A stretch of 64,000 nucleotides of DNA. Origin: Pararhizobium_B sp963838155. GTDB taxonomy: Bacteria > Pseudomonadota > Alphaproteobacteria > Rhizobiales > Rhizobiaceae. Under the pieces are notes generated by a model. That model was not told where the DNA came from. It saw nothing but the letters and a program-made list of their open reading frames with translations, and did not search any database. Positions 50,508-58,620 of this stretch are shown here, in pieces (position 1 is the first letter of the stretch; every line of letters begins with the position of its first letter). Made by a program: the position numbers and the translations under genes. The stretch is from positions 124,001-188,000 of the forward strand of contig CAWIQE010000022.1 in assembly GCA_963838155.1 (NCBI GenBank), written 5' to 3'.

Positions 50508-50921
50508 CTATTCCGCGACGGTTTCCTCTGCGGCGGGCTCCTCCGCCGGCGCCGCGGCGGCCTCGGCGGCAGCGGCGCGGGCCTCTTCCTCGCGCTGCTT
50601 CTGCTCGGCCAGGCGCTCCTGCGCCTTCTTGCCGGGCTGGCCCTTGGTCGGATTGGCGCGCGACGGGCGCTTGGCGATGCCGGCCTGGTCCAGGAAGCGC
50701 AGGACGCGGTCGGTGGCGACGGCGCCGTGGCTCATCCAATGCTGGATGCGCTCGGCGTCGAGCGACACGCGCTCCTCCGCGTCCTTCGGCAGCATCGGAT
50801 TCCAGTGGCCGACCTTCTCGATGAACCGGCCGTCGCGCGGAGACCGCACGTCGGCGACGACGACATGGTAGTAGGGACGCTTCTTCGAGCCCGCGCGGGC
50901 CAGTCGGATCTTCAATGCCAT
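50508..50921 (-). CDS. rpsP: 30S ribosomal protein S16 with C-terminal extension
   Basis: 137 residues. The first ~85 are S16 (MALKIRLARAGSKKRPYYHV, VVADVRSPRDGRFIEKVGHW, VATDRVLRFLDQAGIAKR). The rest is a Lys/Glu/Ala-rich tail (AEQKQREEEARAAAAEAAAA). An AAGGAG site precedes the ATG at 50921. Followed by rimM after 78 bases. Confidence 0.97.
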   Translation of the reverse strand: MALKIRLARAGSKKRPYYHVVVADVRSPRDGRFIEKVGHWNPMLPKDAEERVSLDAERIQHWMSHGAVATDRVLRFLDQAGIAKRPSRANPTKGQPGKKAQERLAEQKQREEEARAAAAEAAAAPAEEPAAEETVAE

Positions 50922-50975
50922 TTCATTCTCCTTCGGAATGCGTGTGACGGCCGCCGCGCGGCCGGAGTTTGCCTT

Positions 50976-51281
50976 TCATCGGTCACCGAGGTCGGCGGCG
51001 ATGGCTTCGTGGTGCCGGATGACTTCCCTGATCACGAAGTTCAGGAAGGTCTCGGCGAAGTCGGGATCGAGATCGGATTCCCGTGCGAGCCGCCTGAGCC
51101 GCTCGATCTGGTATTTCTCGCGCGTCGGATCGGCCGGCGGCAGTTCGTGCGTCGCCTTGAGGCGTCCGACCGCCTTGGTGCAGCGGAAGCGCTCCGCGAG
51201 GATGTGAATCAGCGCGGCGTCGAAATTGTCGATCGACCGCCGGAGGTCCTTGAGCTGGTCCAGGATGTCGCTGTCGTTCAT
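50976..51281 (-). CDS. Chorismate mutase (AroQ type)
   Basis: 101-residue all-helical chorismate mutase that makes prephenate for Phe/Tyr synthesis. Active-site features are LRRSIDNFDAALIHILAERF (Arg/Asp of helix 1), AVGRLKATHELPPADPTREK, and the final helix FAETFLNFVIREVIRHHEAI. It sits between ffh (7 bases upstream) and rpsP, an arrangement seen in rhizobia, and has no mechanistic link to the SRP. Confidence 0.93.
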   Translation of the reverse strand: MNDSDILDQLKDLRRSIDNFDAALIHILAERFRCTKAVGRLKATHELPPADPTREKYQIERLRRLARESDLDPDFAETFLNFVIREVIRHHEAIAADLGDR

Positions 51282-51288
51282 GCGCGTC

Positions 51289-52857
51289 TCACTTCTTCTT
51301 CGAACCGCCGAGGCCCGGCAAGCCGCCGCCCCGCGCGCCGCCGAGGCCCGGCAGGCCGCCGGTCCCCCCCGGCAGGCCGCCCGGCAATCCGCCGCCGAAC
51401 CCCTTTCCGAGGCCGGACTGCCCCGCTTGCTTCTGCAGCGCTTCCAACTCCTTCGGATCCATCTTCGACAGGTCCGGCATGCCGCCGCCGAGGCCGCCCA
51501 TCCCCATCCGGCCGGCCATGCCGCCCATCATCTTGCCGAGCATGCCGGCCTTCTTGCCCTTGCCGCCCATGGCCTTCATCACGTCGGCCATCTGCCGGTG
51601 CATCTTCAGGAGGCGGTTGATGTCGGCGGCCGTGGTGCCCGAGCCGGCGGCGATGCGCTTCTTGCGCGAATGCTTCAGGATGTCCGGATGGGCCCGCTCG
51701 TGCTTGGTCATCGACGAGATGATCGCGAGCTGGCGCGCGAAGGTCCGGTCGTCGTAACCGGCGGCGGCCATCTGGTCCTTCATCTTGCCCATGCCGGGCA
51801 TCATCCCCATGATGCCGCCCATGCCGCCCATCTTCGACATCTGCCCGAGCTGCTCGGCCAGGTCGTTGAGGTCAAACCGCCCGGCCTTCATGCGCTCGGC
51901 CATCGCCTGCGCTTTTTCCTGGTCGATGGTCTCCGCGGCCTTCTCCACGAGGCTCACGATGTCGCCCATGCCGAGGATCCGGTCGGCGATGCGCCGCGGG
52001 TAGAACTCCTCCAGAGCGTCCATCTTCTCGCCGACGCCGATCAGCTTGATCGGCTTGCCGGTGACGGCGCGCATCGAAAGGGCCGCGCCGCCGCGACCGT
52101 CGCCGTCCATGCGCGTCAGCACGAGGCCGGTGATGCCGACCCGCTCGTCGAAGCTCTTGGCGAGGTTGACCGCGTCCTGGCCGGTGAGCGCATCCGCGAC
52201 GAGCAGGATCTCGTGCGGGACGGCCTTCTTCCGGATCTCGGCCATCTCGACCATGAGCGGCTCGTCGATATGCGTCCGGCCGGCCGTATCGAGGATGACG
52301 ACGTCGTGCCCCCCGAGCCGCGCCGCCTGGACGGCGCGCCCGGCGATGTCCGTCGGCGACTGGCCCGCGACGATCGGCAGCGTATCGACCCCGGTCTGCT
52401 CGCCGAGCTGCTTCAGCTGCTCCTGGGCGGCCGGCCGACGGGTATCGAGCGAGGCCATCAGGACCTTCTTCTTGTCGCGCCGCTCCAGCCGGCTGGCGAT
52501 CTTGCCCGTCGTCGTCGTCTTGCCCGAGCCCTGCAGGCCGACCATCATCACCACCACCGGCGACGGCGCGTTGAGGTCCAGGGTGACGCCTTCCGAGCCG
52601 AGCATCTCGACGAGCTCGTCGTGGACGATCTTGACGACCATCTGGCCGGGCTTGATCGATTTCAGGATCTCGGCGCCGACGGCCTTTTCGCGCACCCGTT
52701 CGGTGAAGTCCCGCACCACCTCGAGCGCCACGTCCGCTTCCAGCAGCGCGCGCCGGACCTCCCGCAGGGCCGCGGCGACGTCCTTGTCGCTCAGCGAGCC
52801 GCGCCCGGTCAGCCCGTTCAGGATCGATCCGAGACGTTCCTGGAGGTTCTCAAACAT
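51289..52857 (-). CDS. ffh: Signal recognition particle protein Ffh
   Basis: 522-residue SRP GTPase that binds signal sequences as they leave the ribosome. The N and G domains include GLQGSGKTTTTGKIASRL, DTRRPAAQEQLKQLG, LDTAGRTHIDEPLM and LTRMDGDGRGG. The methionine-rich M domain follows (LGQMSKMGGMGGIMGMMPGM) and binds 4.5S RNA. The C-terminus is an unusually long Gly/Pro/Leu-rich tail. An AAGGAT ribosome site precedes the ATG. It heads the run that ends in rplS. Its receptor ftsY is at 58.6 kb. Confidence 0.97.
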   Translation of the reverse strand: MFENLQERLGSILNGLTGRGSLSDKDVAAALREVRRALLEADVALEVVRDFTERVREKAVGAEILKSIKPGQMVVKIVHDELVEMLGSEGVTLDLNAPSPVVVMMVGLQGSGKTTTTGKIASRLERRDKKKVLMASLDTRRPAAQEQLKQLGEQTGVDTLPIVAGQSPTDIAGRAVQAARLGGHDVVILDTAGRTHIDEPLMVEMAEIRKKAVPHEILLVADALTGQDAVNLAKSFDERVGITGLVLTRMDGDGRGGAALSMRAVTGKPIKLIGVGEKMDALEEFYPRRIADRILGMGDIVSLVEKAAETIDQEKAQAMAERMKAGRFDLNDLAEQLGQMSKMGGMGGIMGMMPGMGKMKDQMAAAGYDDRTFARQLAIISSMTKHERAHPDILKHSRKKRIAAGSGTTAADINRLLKMHRQMADVMKAMGGKGKKAGMLGKMMGGMAGRMGMGGLGGGMPDLSKMDPKELEALQKQAGQSGLGKGFGGGLPGGLPGGTGGLPGLGGARGGGLPGLGGSKKK

Positions 52858-53070
52858 GCTCTATCCTTCTGGTCCCTTCGGGTTCTACCCGAAAGGTCGG
52901 CGCGATCGGCGGCCATTGCAAGGTGCCAAGCCGAAAAGCACCCGAGGGCGCAACGCGCTGTCGGATGTTGACCTCCGGGATCTGTTCATGCCCTGCCGGG
53001 TCCCGGTCGGTGGCTCGAGCGTCTCGCTCGCCGCTGGATTGCCGGCCTTTAAAGACCGCGACCCGCAAAG

Positions 53071-54286
53071 TCAAGCGCGCGGCGCGCCGCCTGTCTCCGC
53101 CCGCCAGCCATCCGCGAAGACCACCCGGCCGACGCCCGCGAACCGGCGCATGCGCTCGAGCTCGGCCTCGAGCCCGCCGAGAAGCGCCCTCGACATCCGC
53201 ACGCCGCGCTCCGGCCAGAACCGGCTGACGGCGAGCGTGTCCGCGGCGCGGTCGGCCCGCATGTCGATCCGGCCGACGAGGCGGTCTCCGCGCAGCACGG
53301 GAAAGACGTAGTAGCCGTAGCGGCGCTTCGCCTCCGGCACGAAGACCTCGATGCGGTAGGAAAAGCCGAAGAGCCGCTCCGCCCGCGCCCGGTCGCGCAG
53401 CACCGGATCGAAGGGGCTGAGGATGCGCACCCGCGCCGGCGGCTCCGGGACCTCGCCGAGGCGCTCGACGATCCCCGGCATGTCCCCACCCGGCCCGCGG
53501 CCGCCCGCCGTCGGCCGGCTCGATCTCCACCGGCACCAGCTCGTCCCTGCGGGCGGCAAGCCACCCTTCCACCTCGGCCGGCGACAGGAGCGCCCAGAAG
53601 GCGGCGATCTCGCCGCGCGTCGCGAAACCCAGCCGTTCCAGCGCGCTGCGGCAGGCCCAGTCGACGAACGCCGCGTGGTCGACCGCTTGCGAGCGGTGGG
53701 ATTGGGGAACGACCCGTTCCGTCAGGTCGTACACCTTCTGGAAGCCCTCCCGCCGCGCGATAGCCAGCTCGCCGACGCGCCAGAGATATTCGAGCGCGGT
53801 CTTGGAGGGGTGCCAGTCCCACCAGCCCGTGGAGGGCTTCTCCCGCCCCTCGAAATCGCGCGCCATGACCGGCCCGTCCCGCGCCACTCGCTCCAGCACC
53901 GCGTCCAGCTCGCCGCGATAGGCCGGATCGCGCCATTTCTCCCAGCGCGCGTGCAGCCGCGCCTTTTCCCGCTCGAACCGGTGGCGCCAGTAGGGAAAGA
54001 AGGCGGTCGGAATGATCGCGGCGTCGTGCGTCCAGTTCTCGAACAGCATCCGCTCCCGTTCGACCAGGCGCTTTAGATGCGCCGGGCGATAGGTCTGGTG
54101 GCGGGAGAACAGGATGTGGTGATGCGCCCGTTCCACCGTGTTGATGCTGTCCACCTGGACGAAACCGAGATCGTGGACGAGGTCGTGGAGCTCGGCGCCG
54201 GTCAGCGCCCGCCCCGGCCGGGCGCTCAGGCCCTGCAGGTGGAGAAGCGTCCGCCGCGCCGCCAAATTGGAGATCGTCGTCGTCAT
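53071..54286 (-). pseudogene. ycaQ: YcaQ-like winged-helix DNA glycosylase, split by a frameshift
   Basis: YcaQ-family (HTH_42) proteins remove alkylated bases and unhook interstrand crosslinks. From the ATG at 54286 the frame is convincing for about 260 residues (RRTLLHLQGLSARPGRALTG, VQVDSINTVERAHHHILFSR, ending ELVPVEIEPADGG). After that it turns into arginine/alanine repeats. The next frame continues the family: GDMPGIVERLGEVPEPPARV, LSPFDPVLRDRARAERLFGF, VGRIDMRADRAADTLAVSRF, to a stop at 53071. The shift lies in a G/C run at about 53490-53512, and one extra base explains it. A mutation or sequencing error are both possible. Confidence 0.8.
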
Positions 54287-54300
54287 GGCCGGAACCTAAA

Positions 54301-54440
54301 GCGTTTCCAGGAAAAGTGGAATCCGGTTTTCCGTCCGGAAACGCGCAAGAAAAGCTCGTTTCCAGGAAAAGTGGAATCCGGTTTTCCGTCCGGAAACGCG
54401 CAGGAAAAGCTCGTTTCCAGGAAAAGTGGAATCCGGCTGA
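54301..54440. repeat. Palindromic repeat, locus 7: three tandem cores
   Basis: Three copies of the core in a row, 55 bases apart (starting about 54301, 54356 and 54411). The arms are GCGTTTCC/GGAAACGC rather than the usual GCGCTTCC/GGAAGCGC, so both arms changed together. The third copy is cut in its right half (CCGGCTGACCGCCGGGAG). The linkers read AAGAAAAGCT and AGGAAAAGCT. The second palindrome is absent. It lies between ycaQ and the MarR gene. Confidence 0.92.
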
Positions 54441-54508
54441 CCGCCGGGAGAGTCCTTAAAAAGCGTTAGGAATTTTACGCGCAATGACAACGCCGTTGCC
54501 GGATTTCC

Positions 54509-54982
54509 TCAGGATCCCTCGCGCGTGCCGGCCATGCCGGAAAAGCAGTCGGCGACGCGGTTGAGGACGCGAAGGGCGACGATGATCTCGGTCGTGTTGA
54601 TGTCGCCGAGATGCCGCCGGATGAGCTCCAGCTCCCGCTGGTGCACGGCGTCGAACAGCGCCCGGCCGCTCTCCGTCGCCCGGCACAGATAGGAGCGCCG
54701 ATGCCGCGGATTGGGCAGCATTTCGACGAGATCGGCCCGGATCAGCTCCGCCGCGACCCGCTGCACGAACTGGCGCTTGAGCGCGAGCTTCTCCGCAAGC
54801 TCCGGCACGCAGGCCGGTCCGCCCTGCACGAGCGCTTCCAGGAGCGTGCGCCGCGCGGCCGTCAGGCCGTTCCGCTCCAGCTCCGGCTGCATCACCCGCC
54901 CGACATCGAGATCGATGCGGCGGGTCAGCCTGATGGCCTGGTAGAGCCGTTCCTGACGGTCGAATCGGGTCTGCATCGACAT
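54509..54982 (-). CDS. MarR family transcriptional regulator
   Basis: 157 residues with the MarR winged-helix layout: RRTLLEALVQGGPACVPELA, EKLALKRQFVQRVAAELI and the wing LVEMLPNPRHRRSYLCRATE. It begins MSMQTRFDRQERLYQAIRLT. Either the ATG at 54982 or the one at 54976 could start it. The first lies seven bases downstream of a palindrome suited to an operator. The MBL-fold hydrolase gene is divergent, 133 bases away, and is a likely target. The ligand is unknown. Confidence 0.88.
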   Translation of the reverse strand: MSMQTRFDRQERLYQAIRLTRRIDLDVGRVMQPELERNGLTAARRTLLEALVQGGPACVPELAEKLALKRQFVQRVAAELIRADLVEMLPNPRHRRSYLCRATESGRALFDAVHQRELELIRRHLGDINTTEIIVALRVLNRVADCFSGMAGTREGS

Positions 54983-54988
54983 AAAATA

Positions 54989-55001
54989 GCAACACTGTTG
55001 C
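54989..55001. promoter_or_regulatory. Candidate MarR operator
   Basis: Perfect 13-base palindrome GCAAC-ACT-GTTGC in the MarR/MBL intergenic region, seven bases upstream of the marR start. Size and spacing fit a MarR dimer site. It could repress marR itself by blocking its ribosome site or promoter, and the divergent gene if the dimer interferes with its promoter. Confidence 0.5.
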
Positions 55002-55115
55002 AGTAACTCAACGCGGCATTCGCGGCGCCCCGGGCCGGCGACCGCTTGCGGCAGCGGCCCGATGGCGTAGAGTACCCCCGGCGGCACGAGGCCGCCTGCG
55101 GACCGGAAAGGAACG

Positions 55116-56171
55116 ATGGCGACGCTGGACCACGAGCAGGAGACGACCGCCGCCCACGAGACGGGCAACCGTTATTACCGTGGCCCGCGGAGCGATCATT
55201 TCGACGGCCGGTGCTTCTTCAATCCCGGCGGCGAACCTCCGCGCGGCCTCCGCGACGTCATGCGCTGGCAGTTCCGCGAGACGCGCGTCCCGTGGCCGAA
55301 ATCCTTCGAAAGCCCCTTTCCGCAGGCCCGCCCGGAACGGTCGGTCGAAAACGGCGGCCTGCGCGTGACCATGGTCGGCCACGCGACGATGCTCCTCCAG
55401 ATCCGCGGCCTCAACATCCTGACCGACCCGGTCTGGTCCGAGCGCGCGAGCCCGGTGGGCTTCGCCGGCCCGAAGCGGGCCAATCCGCCGGGCCTGGAAT
55501 TTTGCGGCCTGCCGCCGATCGACCTGGTGCTCCTCAGCCACAACCACTACGACCACATGGACATCGGCTCGCTCAAGTGCCTGCGCGGCATGCACGATCC
55601 GCAGATCGTCACGCCGCTCGGGAACGATGCGCTGCTGCACGCGGCCGATCCGCGCATGCACGTGACGACGCTCGACTGGGGCCAGTCGGCGAATTTCGGG
55701 CACGGCGTGCGCATCCACGCGGCGCCCGCCCACCACTGGTCGGCGCGCGGCATCAAGGACCGCCGGATGGCCCTTTGGGCCGCCTTCGTGGTGGAGACGC
55801 CCGACGGCAACGTCTACCACGTCGGCGACACGGGCTTCCACGAGGGCCGCAACTACAAGGCCGCAGGCGAAGCGTTCGGCGGCTTTCGCCTCGCCATCCT
55901 GCCGATCGGCTCCTACGAGCCGCGCTGGTTCATGCGCCATCATCACCAGACGCCCGAGGAAGCGGTCGAGGGCATGCGGCTTTGCCGCGCCAGATTTGCG
56001 GTCGGGCACCATTGGGGGACGTTCCATCTCGCCAACGAGCCGATCGACGAACCGCCGCGGCTGCTCGCCGAGGCGCTCGACCGGCAGGGCATCGAGGCCG
56101 AACGCTTCCGGCCCTTGAGTCCCGGCGAGGTCTGGGACGTTCCTTCGGGCGAGGACGGCGGGCCCGGCTGA
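55116..56171 (+). CDS. MBL-fold metallo-hydrolase (UlaG/NAPE-PLD-like)
   Basis: 351-residue zinc hydrolase. The metal motif LLSHNHYDHMDIGSLKCL (HxHxDH type) is at about residues 137-154. Further ligands are in APAHHWSARGI, VYHVGDTGFHEG and AVGHHWGTFHLANEP. The WGQSANFGHGVRIHAAPAHH region is typical of the NAPE-PLD-like group of bacterial MBL proteins. The substrate is unknown; phosphodiesterase or lactonase are the family options. An AAAGGA ribosome site precedes the ATG. It is divergent from the MarR gene. Confidence 0.88.
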   Translation: MATLDHEQETTAAHETGNRYYRGPRSDHFDGRCFFNPGGEPPRGLRDVMRWQFRETRVPWPKSFESPFPQARPERSVENGGLRVTMVGHATMLLQIRGLNILTDPVWSERASPVGFAGPKRANPPGLEFCGLPPIDLVLLSHNHYDHMDIGSLKCLRGMHDPQIVTPLGNDALLHAADPRMHVTTLDWGQSANFGHGVRIHAAPAHHWSARGIKDRRMALWAAFVVETPDGNVYHVGDTGFHEGRNYKAAGEAFGGFRLAILPIGSYEPRWFMRHHHQTPEEAVEGMRLCRARFAVGHHWGTFHLANEPIDEPPRLLAEALDRQGIEAERFRPLSPGEVWDVPSGEDGGPG

Positions 56172-56214
56172 TCGCGGACGGTCTGGCAATCGCCGCCGAC
56201 TTCCGCCATATAGA

Positions 56215-56375
56215 GCATTTCCAGGAAAAGTGGGAACCGGTTTTCCGTCCGGAAATGCGTATGAACAAAAACTCATTTCCAGGAAAAGTGGGAACCGGTT
56301 TTCCGTCCGGAAATGCGTATGAACAAAGAGATGGATGGAGCGCGTTCGCGATTCCGTGAAGCGCGGACACGCTCC
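56215..56375. repeat. Composite palindromic repeat, locus 8: two tandem cores plus second palindrome
   Basis: Two cores 58 bases apart (about 56215-56260 and 56273-56318), both with GCATTTCC/GGAAATGC arms, then the second palindrome at about 56339-56375 (GAGCGCGTTCGCG ... CGCGGACACGCTC). The linker between and after cores reads GTATGAACAAA. It lies between the MBL gene and dapF. Confidence 0.92.
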
Positions 56376-56419
56376 TGGCCAGTGTCCCGGCGCGAGCCGG
56401 CCAACCGACGGACCCGACG

Positions 56420-57310
56420 ATGACAGCCGCGCAATTCGCCAAGATGAACGGCCTCGGCAACGAGATCCTGGTGGTCGACATGCGCGGCCGCGCCGACCGG
56501 GTGACGCCCGCCGCCGCGATCGCGCTGGCGGCCGATCCGACGACGCGCTTCGACCAGATCATGGCAATCCACGATCCGAGGCGCGCGCACACCGACGCCT
56601 ATGTCGACATCCTCAATTCGGACGGCTCCGCGGCCGAGGCGTGCGGCAACGGCACGCGCTGCGTGGTGCAGGCGCTCGCCGCCGAGACCGGCCGGCGCGC
56701 CTTCACCCTCCAGACCGTTGCCGGCATCCTCTCCGCAAGGGAGAACGACGACGGCTCGGTCTCCGTCGACATGGGTCCCCCGGCGTTCGAGTGGGACCGC
56801 ATCCCGCTTTCCGAGGAGTTCCACGACACCACCAGGATCGAGCTCCAGGTGGGACCGATCGACGCACCCGTCCTGCATTCCCCGTCGGTCGCCTCGATGG
56901 GCAATCCCCATGCCGTCTTCTGGGTCGACGACGACGTGGCCGGCTACGACCTCGGCCGGTTCGGCCCGCTGCTCGAGCATCATCCGATGTTTCCCGAGCG
57001 CGCCAACATCTCGATCGCCAGGGTCCGGAGCGCCGACGAGCTCGACCTCCGCACCTGGGAACGCGGCGCCGGCATCACCCAGGCATGCGGCTCGGCCGCC
57101 TGCGCGGCGGCCGTCTCCGCCGCCCGCACCGGACGCACCGGCCGCACCGTGACGGTGAACGTACCCGGCGGCCCCCTGTCGATCGACTGGCGCGACGACG
57201 GCCACGTGGTCATGACCGGCGCCGCCGAATGGGAGTTCTCCGGCACGCTCGACCCCCTGACCGGCGCCTGGCGGCCCGAGGCGAGCGAAGAGGCGGGAGC
57301 CGCCGGATGA
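56420..57310 (+). CDS. dapF: Diaminopimelate epimerase
   Basis: Converts LL-DAP to meso-DAP for lysine and peptidoglycan. The 296-residue protein keeps both catalytic cysteines: EACGNGTRCVVQAL in the first half and ITQACGSAACAAAVSAARTG in the second. MNGLGNEILVVDMRG and FASMGNPHAVFWV-type (VASMGNPHAVFWVDDD) blocks are standard. mtaB follows after 10 bases. The start is the ATG at 56420. Confidence 0.96.
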   Translation: MTAAQFAKMNGLGNEILVVDMRGRADRVTPAAAIALAADPTTRFDQIMAIHDPRRAHTDAYVDILNSDGSAAEACGNGTRCVVQALAAETGRRAFTLQTVAGILSARENDDGSVSVDMGPPAFEWDRIPLSEEFHDTTRIELQVGPIDAPVLHSPSVASMGNPHAVFWVDDDVAGYDLGRFGPLLEHHPMFPERANISIARVRSADELDLRTWERGAGITQACGSAACAAAVSAARTGRTGRTVTVNVPGGPLSIDWRDDGHVVMTGAAEWEFSGTLDPLTGAWRPEASEEAGAAG

Positions 57311-57320
57311 GCCCGTCCCC

Positions 57321-58586
57321 GTGAGCCGCATAGAGGTCATCACCTTCGGCTGCCGGCTGAACGCATACGAGTCGGAGATCGTCAGGAAGAAGGCCGAGGA
57401 AGCGGGGCTTTCCGGCACCGTGATCGTCAATACCTGCGCGGTCACCGGCGAAGCGGTGCGCCAGGCGCGGCAGGCGATCCGCCGCCTCCGCCGCGACGAT
57501 CCGGCCGCCCGCATCCTGGTCACCGGCTGCGCCGCCCAGACCGAGCCGCAGGCCTTCGCCGCCATGGAGGAGGTCGACGCCGTCATCGGCAACGCCGACA
57601 AGCTCGGCGCCGAAGCCTGGCGCGATCTCCCCGATTTTGGCGTGTCGGCCGACGAGAAGATCCGCGTCAACGACATCTTCGGCGTCACGGAGACCGCGCC
57701 GCAGATGATCGACGCGCTGGACGGCCAGACCCGCGCCTTCCTGCAGGTGCAGAACGGCTGCGACCACCGCTGCACCTTCTGCATCATCCCCTACGGCCGC
57801 GGCAATTCGCGTTCCGTGCCCATGGGCGCCGTCGTCGAGCAGGCGCGGCGCCTCGCCGGGCACGGCTACCGGGAGTTCGTGCTGACCGGCGTCGACGCCA
57901 CGAGCTACGGCGCCGACCTGCCGGGCCGTCCGACGCTCGGCCGCCTCGCCCGCACGCTGCTCGACCACGTGCCCGAGATCGCCCGCCTGCGGCTCTCCTC
58001 CGTCGACAGCGTCGAGATCGATCCCGAGCTGATGCGGCTCTTCGCCGACGAGCCGCGCTTCATGCCCTACCTGCACCTTTCGCTGCAGCACGGCGACGAC
58101 ATGATCCTCAAGCGCATGAAGCGCCGCCACCGGCGCGCCGATGCCGTGCGCCTTTGCGCCGAAATCCGCCGCCTGCGCCCGGACGCGGCCTTCGGCGCCG
58201 ACGTCATCGCCGGCTTCCCCACCGAGACCGAGGCGATGTTCGACAATGCGCTGTCCCTGGTCGACGACTGCTCGATCGCGTTCCTCCACGTCTTCCCGTT
58301 CAGCCCGCGGGAGGGCACGCCGGCCGCCCGCATGCCGCAGCTCGACCGGGCCTGCGTCAAGGAGCGGGCCGCCCGCCTTCGCCGAAAGGGCGGGGAGGCG
58401 CTCGTCCGGCACCTTGACTCCATGCGCGGTCGCACCGAAGTGTTGCTTGTCGAGCGCAACGCGATCGCGCGCACCGAGAACTTCACGGCGGTCGACATTT
58501 CCGGCCACCCGCCCGGCACCTTCGTCGCCGCCCGCATCACCGGCCACGACGGCAGGCGCCTGACCGCCGCGGCACCGGCCGCCTGA
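57321..58586 (+). CDS. mtaB: tRNA t6A37 methylthiotransferase MtaB
   Basis: Radical-SAM enzyme converting t6A to ms2t6A at tRNA position 37. The 421-residue protein has the N-terminal UPF0004 domain (ITFGCRLNAYESEIVRKKAE; NTCAVTGEAVRQARQAIRRL; VTGCAAQTEPQAF) and the radical-SAM Cys147, Cys151, Cys154 (CDHRCTFCIIPYGRGNSR). The TRAM region ends the protein. It starts at GTG after dapF with a 10-base gap. Confidence 0.94.
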   Translation: MSRIEVITFGCRLNAYESEIVRKKAEEAGLSGTVIVNTCAVTGEAVRQARQAIRRLRRDDPAARILVTGCAAQTEPQAFAAMEEVDAVIGNADKLGAEAWRDLPDFGVSADEKIRVNDIFGVTETAPQMIDALDGQTRAFLQVQNGCDHRCTFCIIPYGRGNSRSVPMGAVVEQARRLAGHGYREFVLTGVDATSYGADLPGRPTLGRLARTLLDHVPEIARLRLSSVDSVEIDPELMRLFADEPRFMPYLHLSLQHGDDMILKRMKRRHRRADAVRLCAEIRRLRPDAAFGADVIAGFPTETEAMFDNALSLVDDCSIAFLHVFPFSPREGTPAARMPQLDRACVKERAARLRRKGGEALVRHLDSMRGRTEVLLVERNAIARTENFTAVDISGHPPGTFVAARITGHDGRRLTAAAPAA

Positions 58587-58620
58587 ACGGCGGCCGCAGC
58601 AACCGACGACAGGACCTCGT

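Noticed and set aside
54301..54440. CRISPR array
   Set aside because: Three near-identical palindromic units with 9-10 base linkers; no unique spacers and no cas genes.
54296..54490. Short peptides with FRTENRIPLFLE-like text
   Set aside because: They are translations of the palindromic repeat and recur at each repeat locus.
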